A DNA stretch of 64,000 nucleotides. Source: Bog-756 sp963699055 (GTDB taxonomy: Bacteria; Actinomycetota; Acidimicrobiia; Acidimicrobiales; RAAP-2). Position numbers and translations under genes: made by a program. Shown piece after piece: positions 1 through 7,463 of this stretch. How positions within the stretch are numbered: position 1 is the first letter of the stretch; each line of letters opens with the position of its first letter. Location of the stretch: the NCBI GenBank assembly GCA_963699055.1, contig CAVOTA010000004.1, positions 1 to 64,000 on the forward strand. Direction: 5' to 3'. The notes beneath the pieces were generated by a model. It saw nothing but the letters and a program-made list of their open reading frames with translations. It was not told the origin of the DNA and did not search any database.

Positions 1-40
1 CAGTCAAGAGGTCAGGGGTTCGAATCCCCTTACCTCCACC
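1..40 (+). tRNA. 3' part of a tRNA gene, probably tRNA-Ala (cut by window edge)
   Basis: The first 40 bases form the 3' half of a tRNA. A 5-bp T stem (AGGGG at 14-18 with CCCCT at 26-30) encloses a TTCGAAT loop, followed by a 7-nt acceptor strand TACCTCC (31-37), discriminator A and CC. The preceding AGGTC is a standard variable loop. TCAAG (4-8) would be the 3' side of the anticodon stem, which puts C at position 36 of the anticodon. U at position 70, A73 and C36 together fit tRNA-Ala (G3:U70 identity pair), but the 5' half lies outside the window, so the amino acid is an inference. Confidence 0.75.
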
Positions 41-56
41 GGGTTGTAGGAGATAC

Positions 57-145
57 AACGTTCTCCCAGGTCAGAGCCGATATCTACTCGGCATTTCTCA
101 ACCTGGGCAAACGACGATGTTCGAACCCCTCTCAGGGAGAACGTT
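57..145. repeat. Nested inverted repeats downstream of the tRNA
   Basis: An 11-bp perfect inverted repeat (AACGTTCTCCC at 57-67, GGGAGAACGTT at 135-145) surrounds a second one (CCCAGGT at 65-71, ACCTGGG at 101-107), which itself encloses GCCGA/TCGGC (76-80, 88-92). The inner structure could be a Rho-independent-like hairpin for the tRNA transcript, although no T-tract follows. The outer arms overlap tRNA-like sequence and may be part of a decayed integration site. Confidence 0.5.
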
Positions 146-173
146 CACCACTTCTAGCAGTCGAGGTCAGGGG
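119..173. repeat. Degenerate partial copies of the tRNA 3' end
   Basis: GTTCGAACCCCT (119-130) resembles the tRNA T-loop region. CAGTCGAGGTCAGGGG (158-173) repeats the tRNA start (1-18) with two bases missing, including an exact 11-mer GAGGTCAGGGG (8-18 and 163-173). A further exact 11-mer TCGAATCCCCT (tRNA 20-30) recurs at 2164-2174. Such 3'-end duplications are typical footprints of integration at a tRNA gene. Here they are short and diverged. Confidence 0.4.
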
Positions 174-191
174 CCAAACTCCTCTGATGGG

Positions 192-827
192 TCAGAGCGC
201 CTTGAGGGCGGCAATCACGTCAGCCGGCTCGACTCGCACCCGCCAGTCAGCATTGACGGAGGCGAACCTCACGGTTCCGTCCCGATCGATGATGAACGTG
301 GAAGGAACTGGAAGGGACCGCCGCCCATTGGCGTTCTGCTTCGCGGGGTCGCTCTGGAACACGTTGACCTGGAGATCCTCGAGTTCACCGGTGACATCGA
401 ACCGGACCTTGTACGCCTCGCTCACCGTCTGGTCGACGTCGCTGAGTACCGGAAATGCCAGTTCGTGCTTCTCGGTCATCGTCAGGCCGTGGTCCGGGGC
501 TTGAGGGCTGATGGCCACGAGCGTCGCTCCCGTGGAGATGATGTCCGGAAGTGCCTCTTGGAGCGCCCGGAGCTGCAGATTGCAGTACGGGCACCACTCC
601 CCCCGGTAGAAGGTGACCACCACCGGACCTTCGGTGAGCAGGTCGGCGAGCGCAACCCGATTGCCGACGGCGTCGTTCAGCGTGAACCCGGGTGCTACGT
701 CTCCGACGGCGAGGCCTGAGGCCACCCTGGAGCTAGTGACGTCTTCGACCCCACTCGTGATCCGTCCGCCGATTTCCGCGGGGATCGAGGCGGTGATGTC
801 GTTCAACTGGGAAGCAAGGGTGGTCAC
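192..827 (-). CDS. Peroxiredoxin-like (AhpC/TSA fold) protein
   Basis: This is a 211-aa thioredoxin-fold protein of the peroxiredoxin-like AhpC/TSA family, expected to reduce peroxides in the cytoplasm with thiol donors. The core starts near residue 38 (GDVAPGFTLND). The active-site stretch FYRGEWCPYC carries a CxxC pair, as in Prx-like proteins of this subfamily rather than a single peroxidatic Cys. SPQ and a cis-Pro-like region follow, and the C-terminal part (TFIIDRDGTVRFA) is the usual beta-hairpin. The GTG start at 827 has a good ribosome site, AAGGAGA (832-838). It is divergent from the TetR gene at 907 and shares a 79-bp intergenic region with two identical-spacing operators, so it is very likely the regulator's target. 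Confidence 0.85.
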   Translation of the reverse strand: MTTLASQLNDITASIPAEIGGRITSGVEDVTSSRVASGLAVGDVAPGFTLNDAVGNRVALADLLTEGPVVVTFYRGEWCPYCNLQLRALQEALPDIISTGATLVAISPQAPDHGLTMTEKHELAFPVLSDVDQTVSEAYKVRFDVTGELEDLQVNVFQSDPAKQNANGRRSLPVPSTFIIDRDGTVRFASVNADWRVRVEPADVIAALKAL

Positions 828-842
828 GAGGTCTCCTTAGAC

Positions 843-858
843 TGGACTATGTGGTCCA
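843..858. promoter_or_regulatory. TetR operator copy 1 (TGGAC-N6-GTCCA)
   Basis: TGGAC (843-847) and GTCCA (854-858) form an inverted repeat with a 6-nt spacer in the divergent region between the peroxiredoxin and TetR genes. The identical arms and spacing recur 33 bp downstream, about three helical turns, so two dimers could bind on one face of the DNA. Binding by the adjacent TetR protein is inferred. Confidence 0.6.
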
Positions 859-872
859 TACTGTCCGTAGTA

Positions 873-894
873 GAGTGGACTGTCAAGTCCACTC
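873..894. promoter_or_regulatory. TetR operator copy 2 (9-bp arms)
   Basis: GAGTGGACT (873-881) and AGTCCACTC (886-894) are a perfect 9-bp inverted repeat with a 4-nt centre. They contain the same TGGAC-N6-GTCCA core (876-891) as the copy at 843-858. The site ends 12 bp before the TetR ATG, where bound repressor would block its own transcription. Confidence 0.65.
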
Positions 895-906
895 CAGGGG
901 TTGCGC

Positions 907-1533
907 ATGTCCGGAACCGACACCGCCAATGACCGCACTTTGACGGCAAAGGGTCGCGACACCCGTCGTCGGATCGTAGAAACGGCGTCCGACCTCATGG
1001 TCGAACGGGGTGTGTCGGCGGTGAGCCTGGATGAGGTGGGACGCGCCACGTCTACCAGCAAGTCGCAGATGTACCACTACTTCGCCAGTAAGGACGACCT
1101 CGTCGCTGCGGTCGTGATCTGCGTTCGGGCGCGGATCCTCGCCTTCCAGGGTGACTTACTCGATCGAGTGGAGTCGGTGGAGGGTCTGCGAGGTTGGGCG
1201 GACTCCATCCTCAAGTTTCATAGGCGGGCGCCACGATGGTACGGCTGTCCCCTCGGCACCCTCTCCAGCGAGCTCATCGGCGAGACCGGGGCCGGTCGCC
1301 CCGACATCGAGGAGGCCTTCGATTCGTGGCGGCTCCTCCTCACCCATACCTTGGTGAGACTGCAGGATTCGGGGAAGTTGCGGACTGATACCGATCCAGA
1401 GCGCTTGGCCACGGCAACGTTGGCCTCGCTGGAGGGTGGTCTCCTCCTGTCGAAGGCGCTACAGGATGAGTCTCCGCTCGCTATCGCGCTCGATGCCGCA
1501 TTGGATCATTTGGGGACATTCGCCTGCCTCTGA
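907..1533 (+). CDS. TetR/AcrR-family repressor (LmrA/YxaF-like C-terminus)
   Basis: A 208-aa one-component repressor. Residues about 15-60 form the TetR helix-turn-helix: TRRRIVETASDLMVERG, then SLDEVGRATSTSKSQMYHYF and KDDL. The C-terminal ligand region contains GCPLGTLSSELIGE, a motif I associate with the LmrA/YxaF branch, which responds to small hydrophobic compounds. I chose ATG 907 because AGGGG (896-900) lies 6 nt upstream; TTG 901 would add two residues. It is divergent from the peroxiredoxin gene, with two TGGAC-N6-GTCCA sites between them. An NmrA-like relic follows directly and may once have been in its regulon. Confidence 0.88.
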   Translation: MSGTDTANDRTLTAKGRDTRRRIVETASDLMVERGVSAVSLDEVGRATSTSKSQMYHYFASKDDLVAAVVICVRARILAFQGDLLDRVESVEGLRGWADSILKFHRRAPRWYGCPLGTLSSELIGETGAGRPDIEEAFDSWRLLLTHTLVRLQDSGKLRTDTDPERLATATLASLEGGLLLSKALQDESPLAIALDAALDHLGTFACL

Positions 1534-1572
1534 CGCGCCGTCCTCCCGACCGAAACAAACTGGCCAGGGCCC

Positions 1573-2037
1573 ACGATCAGCCGTATCAACATCGCGATTG
1601 GTTCCGGCTTCTCGCAACGCTCACCATGTGCGAATCCGCCAATCGGTGACAATGCCCGTGACGTCGCCGACGTTGCCGTGATCGAGTTGCTCCATCGAGA
1701 GCAGGTGGCGGCGCCCCTGCCGCGAGCGGTCGACGACCTCGTCGGCCCAGACGGGTGGACAGGCCCCATGCTCGCGGATCTCTGGTCCGAAGTGTTGGGC
1801 AAGTCCGTCGGCTACCTCGGTGAAACTCTGGACGGACCCGAGATGCAGATGCGTCAGACCCATCCTGCCTGGTTCGGCTACGAACCCCGCCAGATGCTGG
1901 CGCGCTTTCAGAGCGGCGGCGCCGTCGCAGACGAAAAGGGGCTCGCCGATCTGGAAGGCCTGCTGGGGCGCGCGCCACGCTCTTATCGGGACTTCGCGCC
2001 CGAGACGGCGTACGAGTGGCTGAGCCCATCCGTGTGA
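1573..2037 (+). pseudogene. NmrA-like NAD(P)-binding protein, N-terminally truncated relic
   Basis: The frame is open from the TetR stop (1531-1533) to 2037. It encodes only the C-terminal half of an NmrA-type SDR: NARDVADVAV (from 1651) matches the conserved ARDIADVAV segment of that family, followed by LWSEVLGKSVGYL and a C-terminal AWFGYEPRQMLARF...LLGRAPRSYRDFAPETA. The Rossmann GxxGxxG nucleotide-binding N-terminus (about 130 aa) is missing and there is no convincing start upstream; GTG 1678 lies inside the domain. I read it as a decayed gene left after a deletion. Family assignment rests on motif resemblance only. Confidence 0.6.
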
Positions 2038-2252
2038 GAACTTGCGGGGAGCGACCGGAACATGACCTCGGACCGGCAGGTGGGTTCGGACACAGTCCCA
2101 TAACCTCCACTCGAAGATCGCAGGACACGGACCTGCGGACGTGACGCGGAATGTTGAGTCCACTCGAATCCCCTCGCGTCCCGCACGTTCCGTGACCCCG
2201 ATGGCCCCTCGCCCTGCTTCACGGTGCGTGGTGGATCAGAGGGTTCACGAAT

Positions 2253-2280
2253 CCGTCAGGTCCGGTTCATAGCCTGACGG
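2253..2280. promoter_or_regulatory. Dyad plus leaderless promoter of the 55-aa gene
   Basis: CCGTCAGG (2253-2260) and CCTGACGG (2273-2280) are a perfect 8-bp inverted repeat with a 12-nt spacer. It overlaps a TAGCCT -10 hexamer (2270-2275) that lies exactly 6 nt before ATG 2282. Transcription would start at the start codon, and a factor bound to the dyad would cover the promoter. Confidence 0.5.
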
Positions 2281-2281
2281 C

Positions 2282-2449
2282 ATGCGGATAGAGACTGTGA
2301 AGCTCTGGTCGGACCTGGTGGCCGCTTCCCGCCGTTTGCGACGACCCCACTGCCCCGAGTGCGGCTGTGCCACCAAGCACGAACTCACCGACAGTGGTGG
2401 CTACTGGGTGTGTCGGTCCGTTGGCTGCGGTTGCATGGCCCCGTCGTAG
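2282..2449 (+). CDS. Small zinc-ribbon protein (55 aa)
   Basis: A 55-codon gene. After a basic amphipathic N-terminus (MRIETVKLWSDLVAASRRLRR) come two cysteine knuckles, HCPECGC at residues 23-29 and VCRSVGCGC at 43-51, spaced as in a zinc ribbon. Such mini zinc ribbons often bind nucleic acid or protein, but no specific function can be assigned. Support for expression is the TAGCCT -10 hexamer 6 nt upstream of the ATG, embedded in an 8-bp dyad. It sits alone between the NmrA relic and the PadR operon. Confidence 0.6.
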   Translation: MRIETVKLWSDLVAASRRLRRPHCPECGCATKHELTDSGGYWVCRSVGCGCMAPS

Positions 2450-2599
2450 CTGGTTCCACGTTGTCGACGGACTGGTCGACGGAGCTCAGACGGCCTGACC
2501 GGCATCGACCGCGAAGGACGCATTGCTCATTCAAACCCGCCCATATCCAAGTGCGACGCGCCCGGGAAGGGAACCCACGCCAGGAGCGACGATGGGCTA

Positions 2600-2636
2600 T
2601 TGACGCAATCTATACACTCAGTGTATGCTCCCAAGT
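2600..2636 (+). promoter_or_regulatory. Promoter and PadR operator for the exporter operon
   Basis: TTGACG (2600-2605) and TATGCT (2624-2629), 18 bp apart, make a sigma-70-like promoter whose start point falls at or next to ATG 2637. The palindrome ATACACT-C-AGTGTAT (2612-2626) lies between the elements and overlaps the -10, the expected layout for autorepression by the PadR protein encoded immediately downstream. Confidence 0.65.
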
Positions 2637-3161
2637 ATGAGTGTCCCCATGGCCCTGCTCGGCCTCCTCGATCGTGAACCCAGCCACGGCTACGACTTGA
2701 AGCGCGAGTACGACACGTACTTCGGGCGCGGCCGGCCGCTGCCTTACGGCCAGGTGTACGCCACGCTCTCCCGCCTGGCGAGGGACGGGAAGGCGATCGT
2801 CGGCGAGGCCGAACCAGGAGCCGGACCTGATCGCAAGCGGTACAACATCACCGATACCGGCCGAACCGAAGTCGAGGCGTGGCTCTCGGAGCCCATTCCC
2901 GCCGAGCCCCACCTGCAGACCGACCTGTTCGTGAAGGTCGTCCTGTCGCTGATGCTCGGTCGTCGGGCCGAGGAGTACCTGGACGCCCAGCGCGCCGCCC
3001 ACCTGCAGCGGATGCGCGAGCTCACCGACCTCAAACAGCAGGGAGGCCTGATCGACGCGCTACTGGCCGACCACGGTCTGTTCCACCTCGAGGCCGACCT
3101 CCGCTGGATCGATCTCACGACTGCTCGGCTCACCGCACTCGCCACGGAGGTTGCTCCATGA
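2637..3161 (+). CDS. PadR-family transcriptional regulator
   Basis: A 174-aa PadR regulator. The winged HTH runs from MALLGLLDREPSHGYDLKREY through PLPYGQVYATLSRLARDG to the wing (AEPGAGPDRKRYNITDTGR). The C-terminal helical Vir_C-like half (residues about 95-170) serves dimerisation. PadR proteins typically repress adjacent efflux or stress genes until a phenolic or drug-like ligand binds. ATG 2637 is preferred over ATG 2625, which lies inside the palindromic operator and -10 hexamer. From the TATGCT -10 the mRNA would begin at 2637, hence leaderless. Its stop overlaps the start of the ABC ATPase by ATGA, so regulator and transporter form one operon. Confidence 0.92.
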   Translation: MSVPMALLGLLDREPSHGYDLKREYDTYFGRGRPLPYGQVYATLSRLARDGKAIVGEAEPGAGPDRKRYNITDTGRTEVEAWLSEPIPAEPHLQTDLFVKVVLSLMLGRRAEEYLDAQRAAHLQRMRELTDLKQQGGLIDALLADHGLFHLEADLRWIDLTTARLTALATEVAP

Positions 3162-3874
3162 ACGTGCCCACCGGTTCCGCCCTCGTGCCACCCGGAGGCA
3201 CGATCATCGAGGCGCAGAATCTCGTACTCTCCTTCGGCGAGACGCCGGCGCTGCGCGACGCCAGCCTGACCGTGCAGCGGGGCGAGATCGTGGCCGTCAT
3301 GGGCCCCAGCGGTTCGGGCAAGTCGACGTTGCTCCACTGCCTCGCCGGCATCCTGGTCCCCACCTCGGGCCTGGTGATCTTCGACGGGCAGCGGATCGAC
3401 TCGCTGCGCGAGGAGCAGCGAAGTCGGCTCCGCCGGGACCGTTTCGGGTTCGTCTTCCAGTTCGGCCAGCTCATCCCGGAGCTCACGGCCGAGGAGAACG
3501 TCGCCCTCCCACTCCTGCTGGGCGGGGTGCGCCGCTCACAGGCCATGGCCCGAGCGCGGAGCTGGTTCGCCCGGCTCGAGATCGGCGGGCTGGAGGGCCA
3601 TCGATCGGGTGAGATGTCAGGGGGCCAGGCCCAACGGGTCGCCCTCGACCGGGGCATGGTCGCGCAACCCGACGTGCTGTTCGCAGACGAACCCACGGGC
3701 TCCCTCGACTCCCTGACCGGTGAGCTCGTCATGAACCTGATGACCGGCGTGGCTCGCGAGGAGGGGACGACGGTGGTCCTCGTCACCCATGAACCCCGCG
3801 TCGCCGCCTATGCCGACCGCGAGGTGATCGTACGCGACGGCAGGGTCGCCAGCCCGGTGACCGCCGGCGCATGA
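3158..3874 (+). CDS. ABC transporter ATP-binding protein (MacB/LolD type)
   Basis: A 238-aa ATPase of the MacB/LolD/FtsE branch that energises the following FtsX-like permease. Walker A GPSGSGKST, Q-loop FVFQFGQLIPELTAEENV, signature MSGGQAQRVALDRGM, Walker B DVLFADEPTGSLD and H-loop VTHEPRVAAYADR are all present. After the signature the usual IARA is replaced by ALDR, a mild deviation at a helix that contacts the permease. The ATG at 3158 overlaps the PadR stop (ATGA) and the gene overlaps the permease start by ATGA, giving a translationally coupled padR-ATPase-permease operon. Confidence 0.93.
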   Translation: MNVPTGSALVPPGGTIIEAQNLVLSFGETPALRDASLTVQRGEIVAVMGPSGSGKSTLLHCLAGILVPTSGLVIFDGQRIDSLREEQRSRLRRDRFGFVFQFGQLIPELTAEENVALPLLLGGVRRSQAMARARSWFARLEIGGLEGHRSGEMSGGQAQRVALDRGMVAQPDVLFADEPTGSLDSLTGELVMNLMTGVAREEGTTVVLVTHEPRVAAYADREVIVRDGRVASPVTAGA

Positions 3875-6105
3875 TCCGGCTCGGCTTCCGGTTGACCTTG
3901 GGGAGTGGTCGTGAGGCGCTCCTGCGGGTCCTCGTCACCGCGGCAGCGGTCGCCCTCGGCGTCTGCCTGTTGCTGGCCGCCATGGCCGGGAGCAATGGGC
4001 TCCACGCCCAGAGCGACCGGGGGGCCTGGCTGAACTCGGCGGTGCAGCCGACACCGCCGGGCTCGCCCGCCAGCGGCCTGTGGTGGGAACCGAGCACCGA
4101 CCTGTTCGGGAGTCAGCCCATCGACCGGATCGACGTCGCGGCGGCCGGCCCGGGTGCACCCGTCCCACCCGGACTGTCCCACCTGCCCGGTCCGGGCCAG
4201 TACTTCGCTTCGCCCGAGCTGGTGAGTTTGCTGCGCGCCCAACCCGCCGATGAGCTGCGCGATCGTTACCCCGGTCGGCTGGTGGGCATCATCGGCAGCG
4301 CGGGACTGCCGTCGCCGAACTCGCTGATCATCGTCGTCGGGCACAGCGTCGACCAGCTGTCGCAGCAACCGGCGGCCATCGAGATCGGGGCGATCCACCG
4401 CAACCTGGCGAATTGCTATGGCTGCCAGAGCGCGGTCGGGAGCGGGCCGGTTCTCGAATTCATCCTCGTCGGCGCAGTCGTGGCGCTCGTGCTGCCGATT
4501 CTGATCCTGATTGCAACGGCGAGCCGGCTGTCGGCCGTCCGCCGCGAGGAGCGCTTCGCCTCCATGCGGCTGGTCGGCGCCACTCCTCGCCAGATCTCGA
4601 CGATCTCGGCCGTGGAGGCGGTCATCGCCGCCCTGGCCGGAGTCGTGGTCGGATTCGGGCTCTTCTTCGCAGTCCGTCCTCTGCTGTACCACGTCCCGTT
4701 CACCGGGACCCGGATGGCGCAAGGTGACCTCTCCCTTCACGCCGTCGACATCATTGTCGCGGTGGTCGGAGTCCCCGTCGCCGCCGTCATCTCCTCGCGC
4801 CTCGCGCTGCGACGGGTACAGATCTCACCGCTGGGCGTGACGCGGCGGGTCGGGAAGCGCCCACCGGGCATCGCCCGGATCGTTCCCCTGTTGGCGGGTA
4901 TCGCATTCCTCGCCTACTTCGACGCCGCCGGAAAGCCCGGCGCCGTCGGGAGCCAACTCCTCGAGCTCCTCGTTGGATTTGCGTTGCTGATCGTTGGACT
5001 GGTCCTGGCCGGGCCATGGTTCACGACGGCCGGGTCGCGGATCATGGCCAGGAGGGCGACTCGTCCCACCACGCTCATCGCCGGTCGTCACCTCCTCGAC
5101 AACCCCAAGGCTGCCTTCCGCTTCGTCAGTGGCCTCGTCATTGCCCTCTTTGTCGCCAGCGCGGCGATCGGTGCCCTCAGTTCGGTGGCGCAGGTGACCG
5201 GGGAGGGCAGCGCCAACGCCAGTCTGAGTACCCTCGTCGACCCACTCTGCGGATTCACGAACCTCGACTGCCCAGCTGCTCCCGTGACGGCATCCGTCCC
5301 CCCGTCGGCCCTCCACGAGCTCCGATCGACGCCTGGCGTACGCGGGGTGGCCATCGTCCACGAAGCTCCCGACCAGAACCAGCAGGGTCGGTCGTTCGGG
5401 TTGGTCGCCTGTGACGAACTCGCCCAGACTCCGGCCATCGGCCGATGCGGTCCACGGACCTCCGTGGCCTCCGTCGGCTACTTCCTCTCGAAGATCCTGG
5501 GGCACACCGCGAATGCGTCGACCACCACCTGGCCCTCCTGGAACCTGTCGGCGACGCAGCTCGCATCGCTCCCCGTGAGCGCGGTCGTCGTCGCGACGAA
5601 TGGGTCGTCGGATGTGATCGAGCAGGTACAGACCGAGCTCGAGCGCGACTTCCCGCTCCAGGGCACTCCGGTGACCGTGGAGGCACTTGACCCCTCGACG
5701 GCTCGCCTGCTGACGATGATCCAGGCCATGACCGACGTGATCATCGTGGCCAGTCTCATCATCGCCGCGTGCAGTCTGGCCGTGAACGTCGCGGCCGGTC
5801 TCACGGAGCGGAGGCGGCCATTCAGCCTGCTCAGGTTGGCTGGAGCCCCGCGCAGGCTCCTGCACCGGGTCGTCATGCTGGAAAGCGCGCTGCCGTTGCT
5901 CCTCGTCGCAACGGTCGCCATCGTCGTCGGGCTGTTGGCTGCGGCCCTGTATCTGCACTCGCAGGTGGGGCTCGCCTTCAGCCTTCCGGGCTTCACCTAC
6001 TGGGCCACGGTGATCGCAGGACTAGGCGCGGCGATGGCGATCATCGCCGCGACGTTCCCCGTTCTCGATCGGATCACGGGGCCCGAGGTGGCCCGGAACG
6101 AGTGA
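3871..6105 (+). CDS. FtsX-like ABC permease (MacB-type)
   Basis: A 744-aa inner-membrane permease partner of the ATPase. An N-terminal TM helix (residues about 14-38) leads into an extracytoplasmic region of about 155 aa. The first FtsX core (about 195-300, LEFILVGAVVALVLPILILI) contains ATPRQISTISAVEA. A central pair of helices, a second external region (about 420-600) and a C-terminal FtsX core (about 610-744) complete it. This is the tandem-FtsX layout of actinobacterial exporters. The substrate is unknown; lipids, peptides or antimicrobials are typical for PadR-controlled systems. Translation overlaps the ATPase stop. Confidence 0.9.
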   Translation: MIRLGFRLTLGSGREALLRVLVTAAAVALGVCLLLAAMAGSNGLHAQSDRGAWLNSAVQPTPPGSPASGLWWEPSTDLFGSQPIDRIDVAAAGPGAPVPPGLSHLPGPGQYFASPELVSLLRAQPADELRDRYPGRLVGIIGSAGLPSPNSLIIVVGHSVDQLSQQPAAIEIGAIHRNLANCYGCQSAVGSGPVLEFILVGAVVALVLPILILIATASRLSAVRREERFASMRLVGATPRQISTISAVEAVIAALAGVVVGFGLFFAVRPLLYHVPFTGTRMAQGDLSLHAVDIIVAVVGVPVAAVISSRLALRRVQISPLGVTRRVGKRPPGIARIVPLLAGIAFLAYFDAAGKPGAVGSQLLELLVGFALLIVGLVLAGPWFTTAGSRIMARRATRPTTLIAGRHLLDNPKAAFRFVSGLVIALFVASAAIGALSSVAQVTGEGSANASLSTLVDPLCGFTNLDCPAAPVTASVPPSALHELRSTPGVRGVAIVHEAPDQNQQGRSFGLVACDELAQTPAIGRCGPRTSVASVGYFLSKILGHTANASTTTWPSWNLSATQLASLPVSAVVVATNGSSDVIEQVQTELERDFPLQGTPVTVEALDPSTARLLTMIQAMTDVIIVASLIIAACSLAVNVAAGLTERRRPFSLLRLAGAPRRLLHRVVMLESALPLLLVATVAIVVGLLAAALYLHSQVGLAFSLPGFTYWATVIAGLGAAMAIIAATFPVLDRITGPEVARNE

Positions 6106-6145
6106 TCGCCGTCGCCGCATCGACACCGGCGTACGTCGGGGCCTG

Positions 6146-6502
6146 ATGTCCGTCCTCACGGCGCTCGCGGTGCTCTGTGGAGCGGTGTCGCTCGCCGGTT
6201 GCTCGTCGCATCCGGACGAGGGAACCTTTGACGGCAGACTCCAGGTCATCGGCAGTCCAGACGGGGTGTCACCGCGACCTCTCAGCGGCACCGTCACGTT
6301 CCACGGATCGGACGGGAACATCGCCACCATCTCGCTCTCCGCCAACGGCCGGTTCACGGCCCACCTGCCCGCCGGTCGCTACACCGTCGCAGGACGGAGC
6401 CCGCGATTCGAAGGGAGTATCGGCGAGTGCCGGGCATCGGCACCAGTCATCGTGGCCACCGGCGTCACCAACCGAGTGGAGATCGATTGCCGGGACAGCT
6501 AG
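6146..6502 (+). CDS. Small lipoprotein with carboxypeptidase-regulatory-like fold
   Basis: A 118-aa predicted lipoprotein. The signal peptide ends in lipobox LAGC (Cys about 19), followed by an SSHPDEG linker. The mature part has the short beta-sandwich pattern of carboxypeptidase-regulatory or transthyretin-like domains: LSGTVTFHGSDG, ISLSANGRFTAHLPAGRYTVAGRSP, then a strand with two Cys (IGECRA, EIDCRDS) that may form a disulfide. It lies 40 nt after the permease on the same strand and may be an extracytoplasmic accessory of the exporter. Specific function unknown. Confidence 0.7.
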   Translation: MSVLTALAVLCGAVSLAGCSSHPDEGTFDGRLQVIGSPDGVSPRPLSGTVTFHGSDGNIATISLSANGRFTAHLPAGRYTVAGRSPRFEGSIGECRASAPVIVATGVTNRVEIDCRDS

Positions 6503-6941
6503 GCCGATCGCACGCAGCGTGGGAACCGCCTCCGGATCTCGCGCCCGCAGACGGCTGGTCGGGAGCCTGCCGGTGCTGGACCGGCCACGACCGGACGGCT
6601 CCGGTCGGCTCGGCCCGAAAGCAGATGGAGCGAGGTTCGGGGATGCATCGGCTCCACCAATCGATCAGCTTCGCCATGGACGACGGGCAACGACGACGTA
6701 GTGCTGGTCATCGCGGTGCTGGTTCGTCGATCGGTGGCGCGGCGTGGTCGGCCGCAATTGGCGAGCAACGTTCTGGCCTCTCGGGTACCCACCGACGATC
6801 GGTGCGACCGAGCGTCCGATCCGACCGAGCGCCTCCGGGGGATTCGGACGTCGTCCCACGACCTCCACCGAGGACGTTCGGGTCAGTGCCGATTCCTGGA
6901 GGTGGGGAACGAACCTGATGCAACCCGAGGACCCGGATCGG
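6503..6941. other. Non-coding stretch without recognisable genes
   Basis: No frame here shows a plausible protein: predicted products are arginine/proline-rich with no conserved motif and no ribosome site. I see no tRNA, strong palindrome or promoter. It adjoins a decayed recombinase fragment, so it may be eroded mobile DNA. Confidence 0.4.
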
Positions 6942-7163
6942 TCACATCGAGGTTGCGTCGAAGGTGGCGGCTACACGTGCTGCAGCGTCCTTCGCGGGGT
7001 AGCAGGTGACGTGACTGCACGCGTCAGCACAGATCTGGAGCGATACGTGTCCCAGGTTCTCCGGCACCATCTTCGTCGGCGGGTCCACCGCGACAGGCGT
7101 CGGGTCCGCGGAGCGTCGCAGGTCGTGGCGAGGGATCCGCGGGAGGTCGACGTCGTCCGTCAC
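6942..7163 (-). pseudogene. C-terminal relic of a tyrosine recombinase (integrase)
   Basis: The reverse strand reads LPRIPRHDLRRS, then MVPENLGHVSLQICADACSHV and a tail KDAAARVAATF. This matches the end of phage-type integrases, where HDLRHT, LGH and TxDTYSHV are the conserved boxes. The HxxR and LGH boxes survive, but the nucleophilic tyrosine of TYSHV is Cys here (ACSHV) and the spacing between boxes is altered. No upstream catalytic Arg box or N-terminal arm was found. It is therefore a dead fragment, consistent with past integration near the tRNA at the window start. Confidence 0.6.
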
Positions 7164-7463
7164 GACGTGGCATCACTCGCCCTCCCACGCGGGGTCGGGG
7201 GCTGCGCCTTTCCAGTCGGTCCGATGGTCCGGTCCGATCACCCTCGGGCGGAACACCTCACTTCCGACGGGTTCCACGACGGGTGACGTCGCCACCCCGG
7301 AACCAGCAGCTGCCCGGACACCGTGGAGCATCGAGAGGATCCCCCCCCCCCCGACGGTTGCATCGGTGTCCGTCAGCCGCCCTCGACTCCGGAACGGATC
7401 CGGGCAGTCGCTGGCCCGGTGGGGCAGAATCAATGGCATCCGAGCCCAGGGGTATGCCGTTCA
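7164..7463. other. Upstream region of the cyclase gene, with a 12-C tract
   Basis: About 300 bases with no gene apart from possible further integrase debris on the reverse strand. It contains a run of 12 cytosines (7341-7352). The forward frame of the cyclase is open back to GTG 7323 across this run, but the upstream residues show no domain, so I treat it as leader. Confidence 0.4.

Noticed and set aside
7323..7463. Upstream extension of the cyclase frame to GTG 7323
   Set aside because: The extra 47 residues include translation across the 12-C tract and lack any homology-like pattern; the zinc ribbon begins at ATG 7464.
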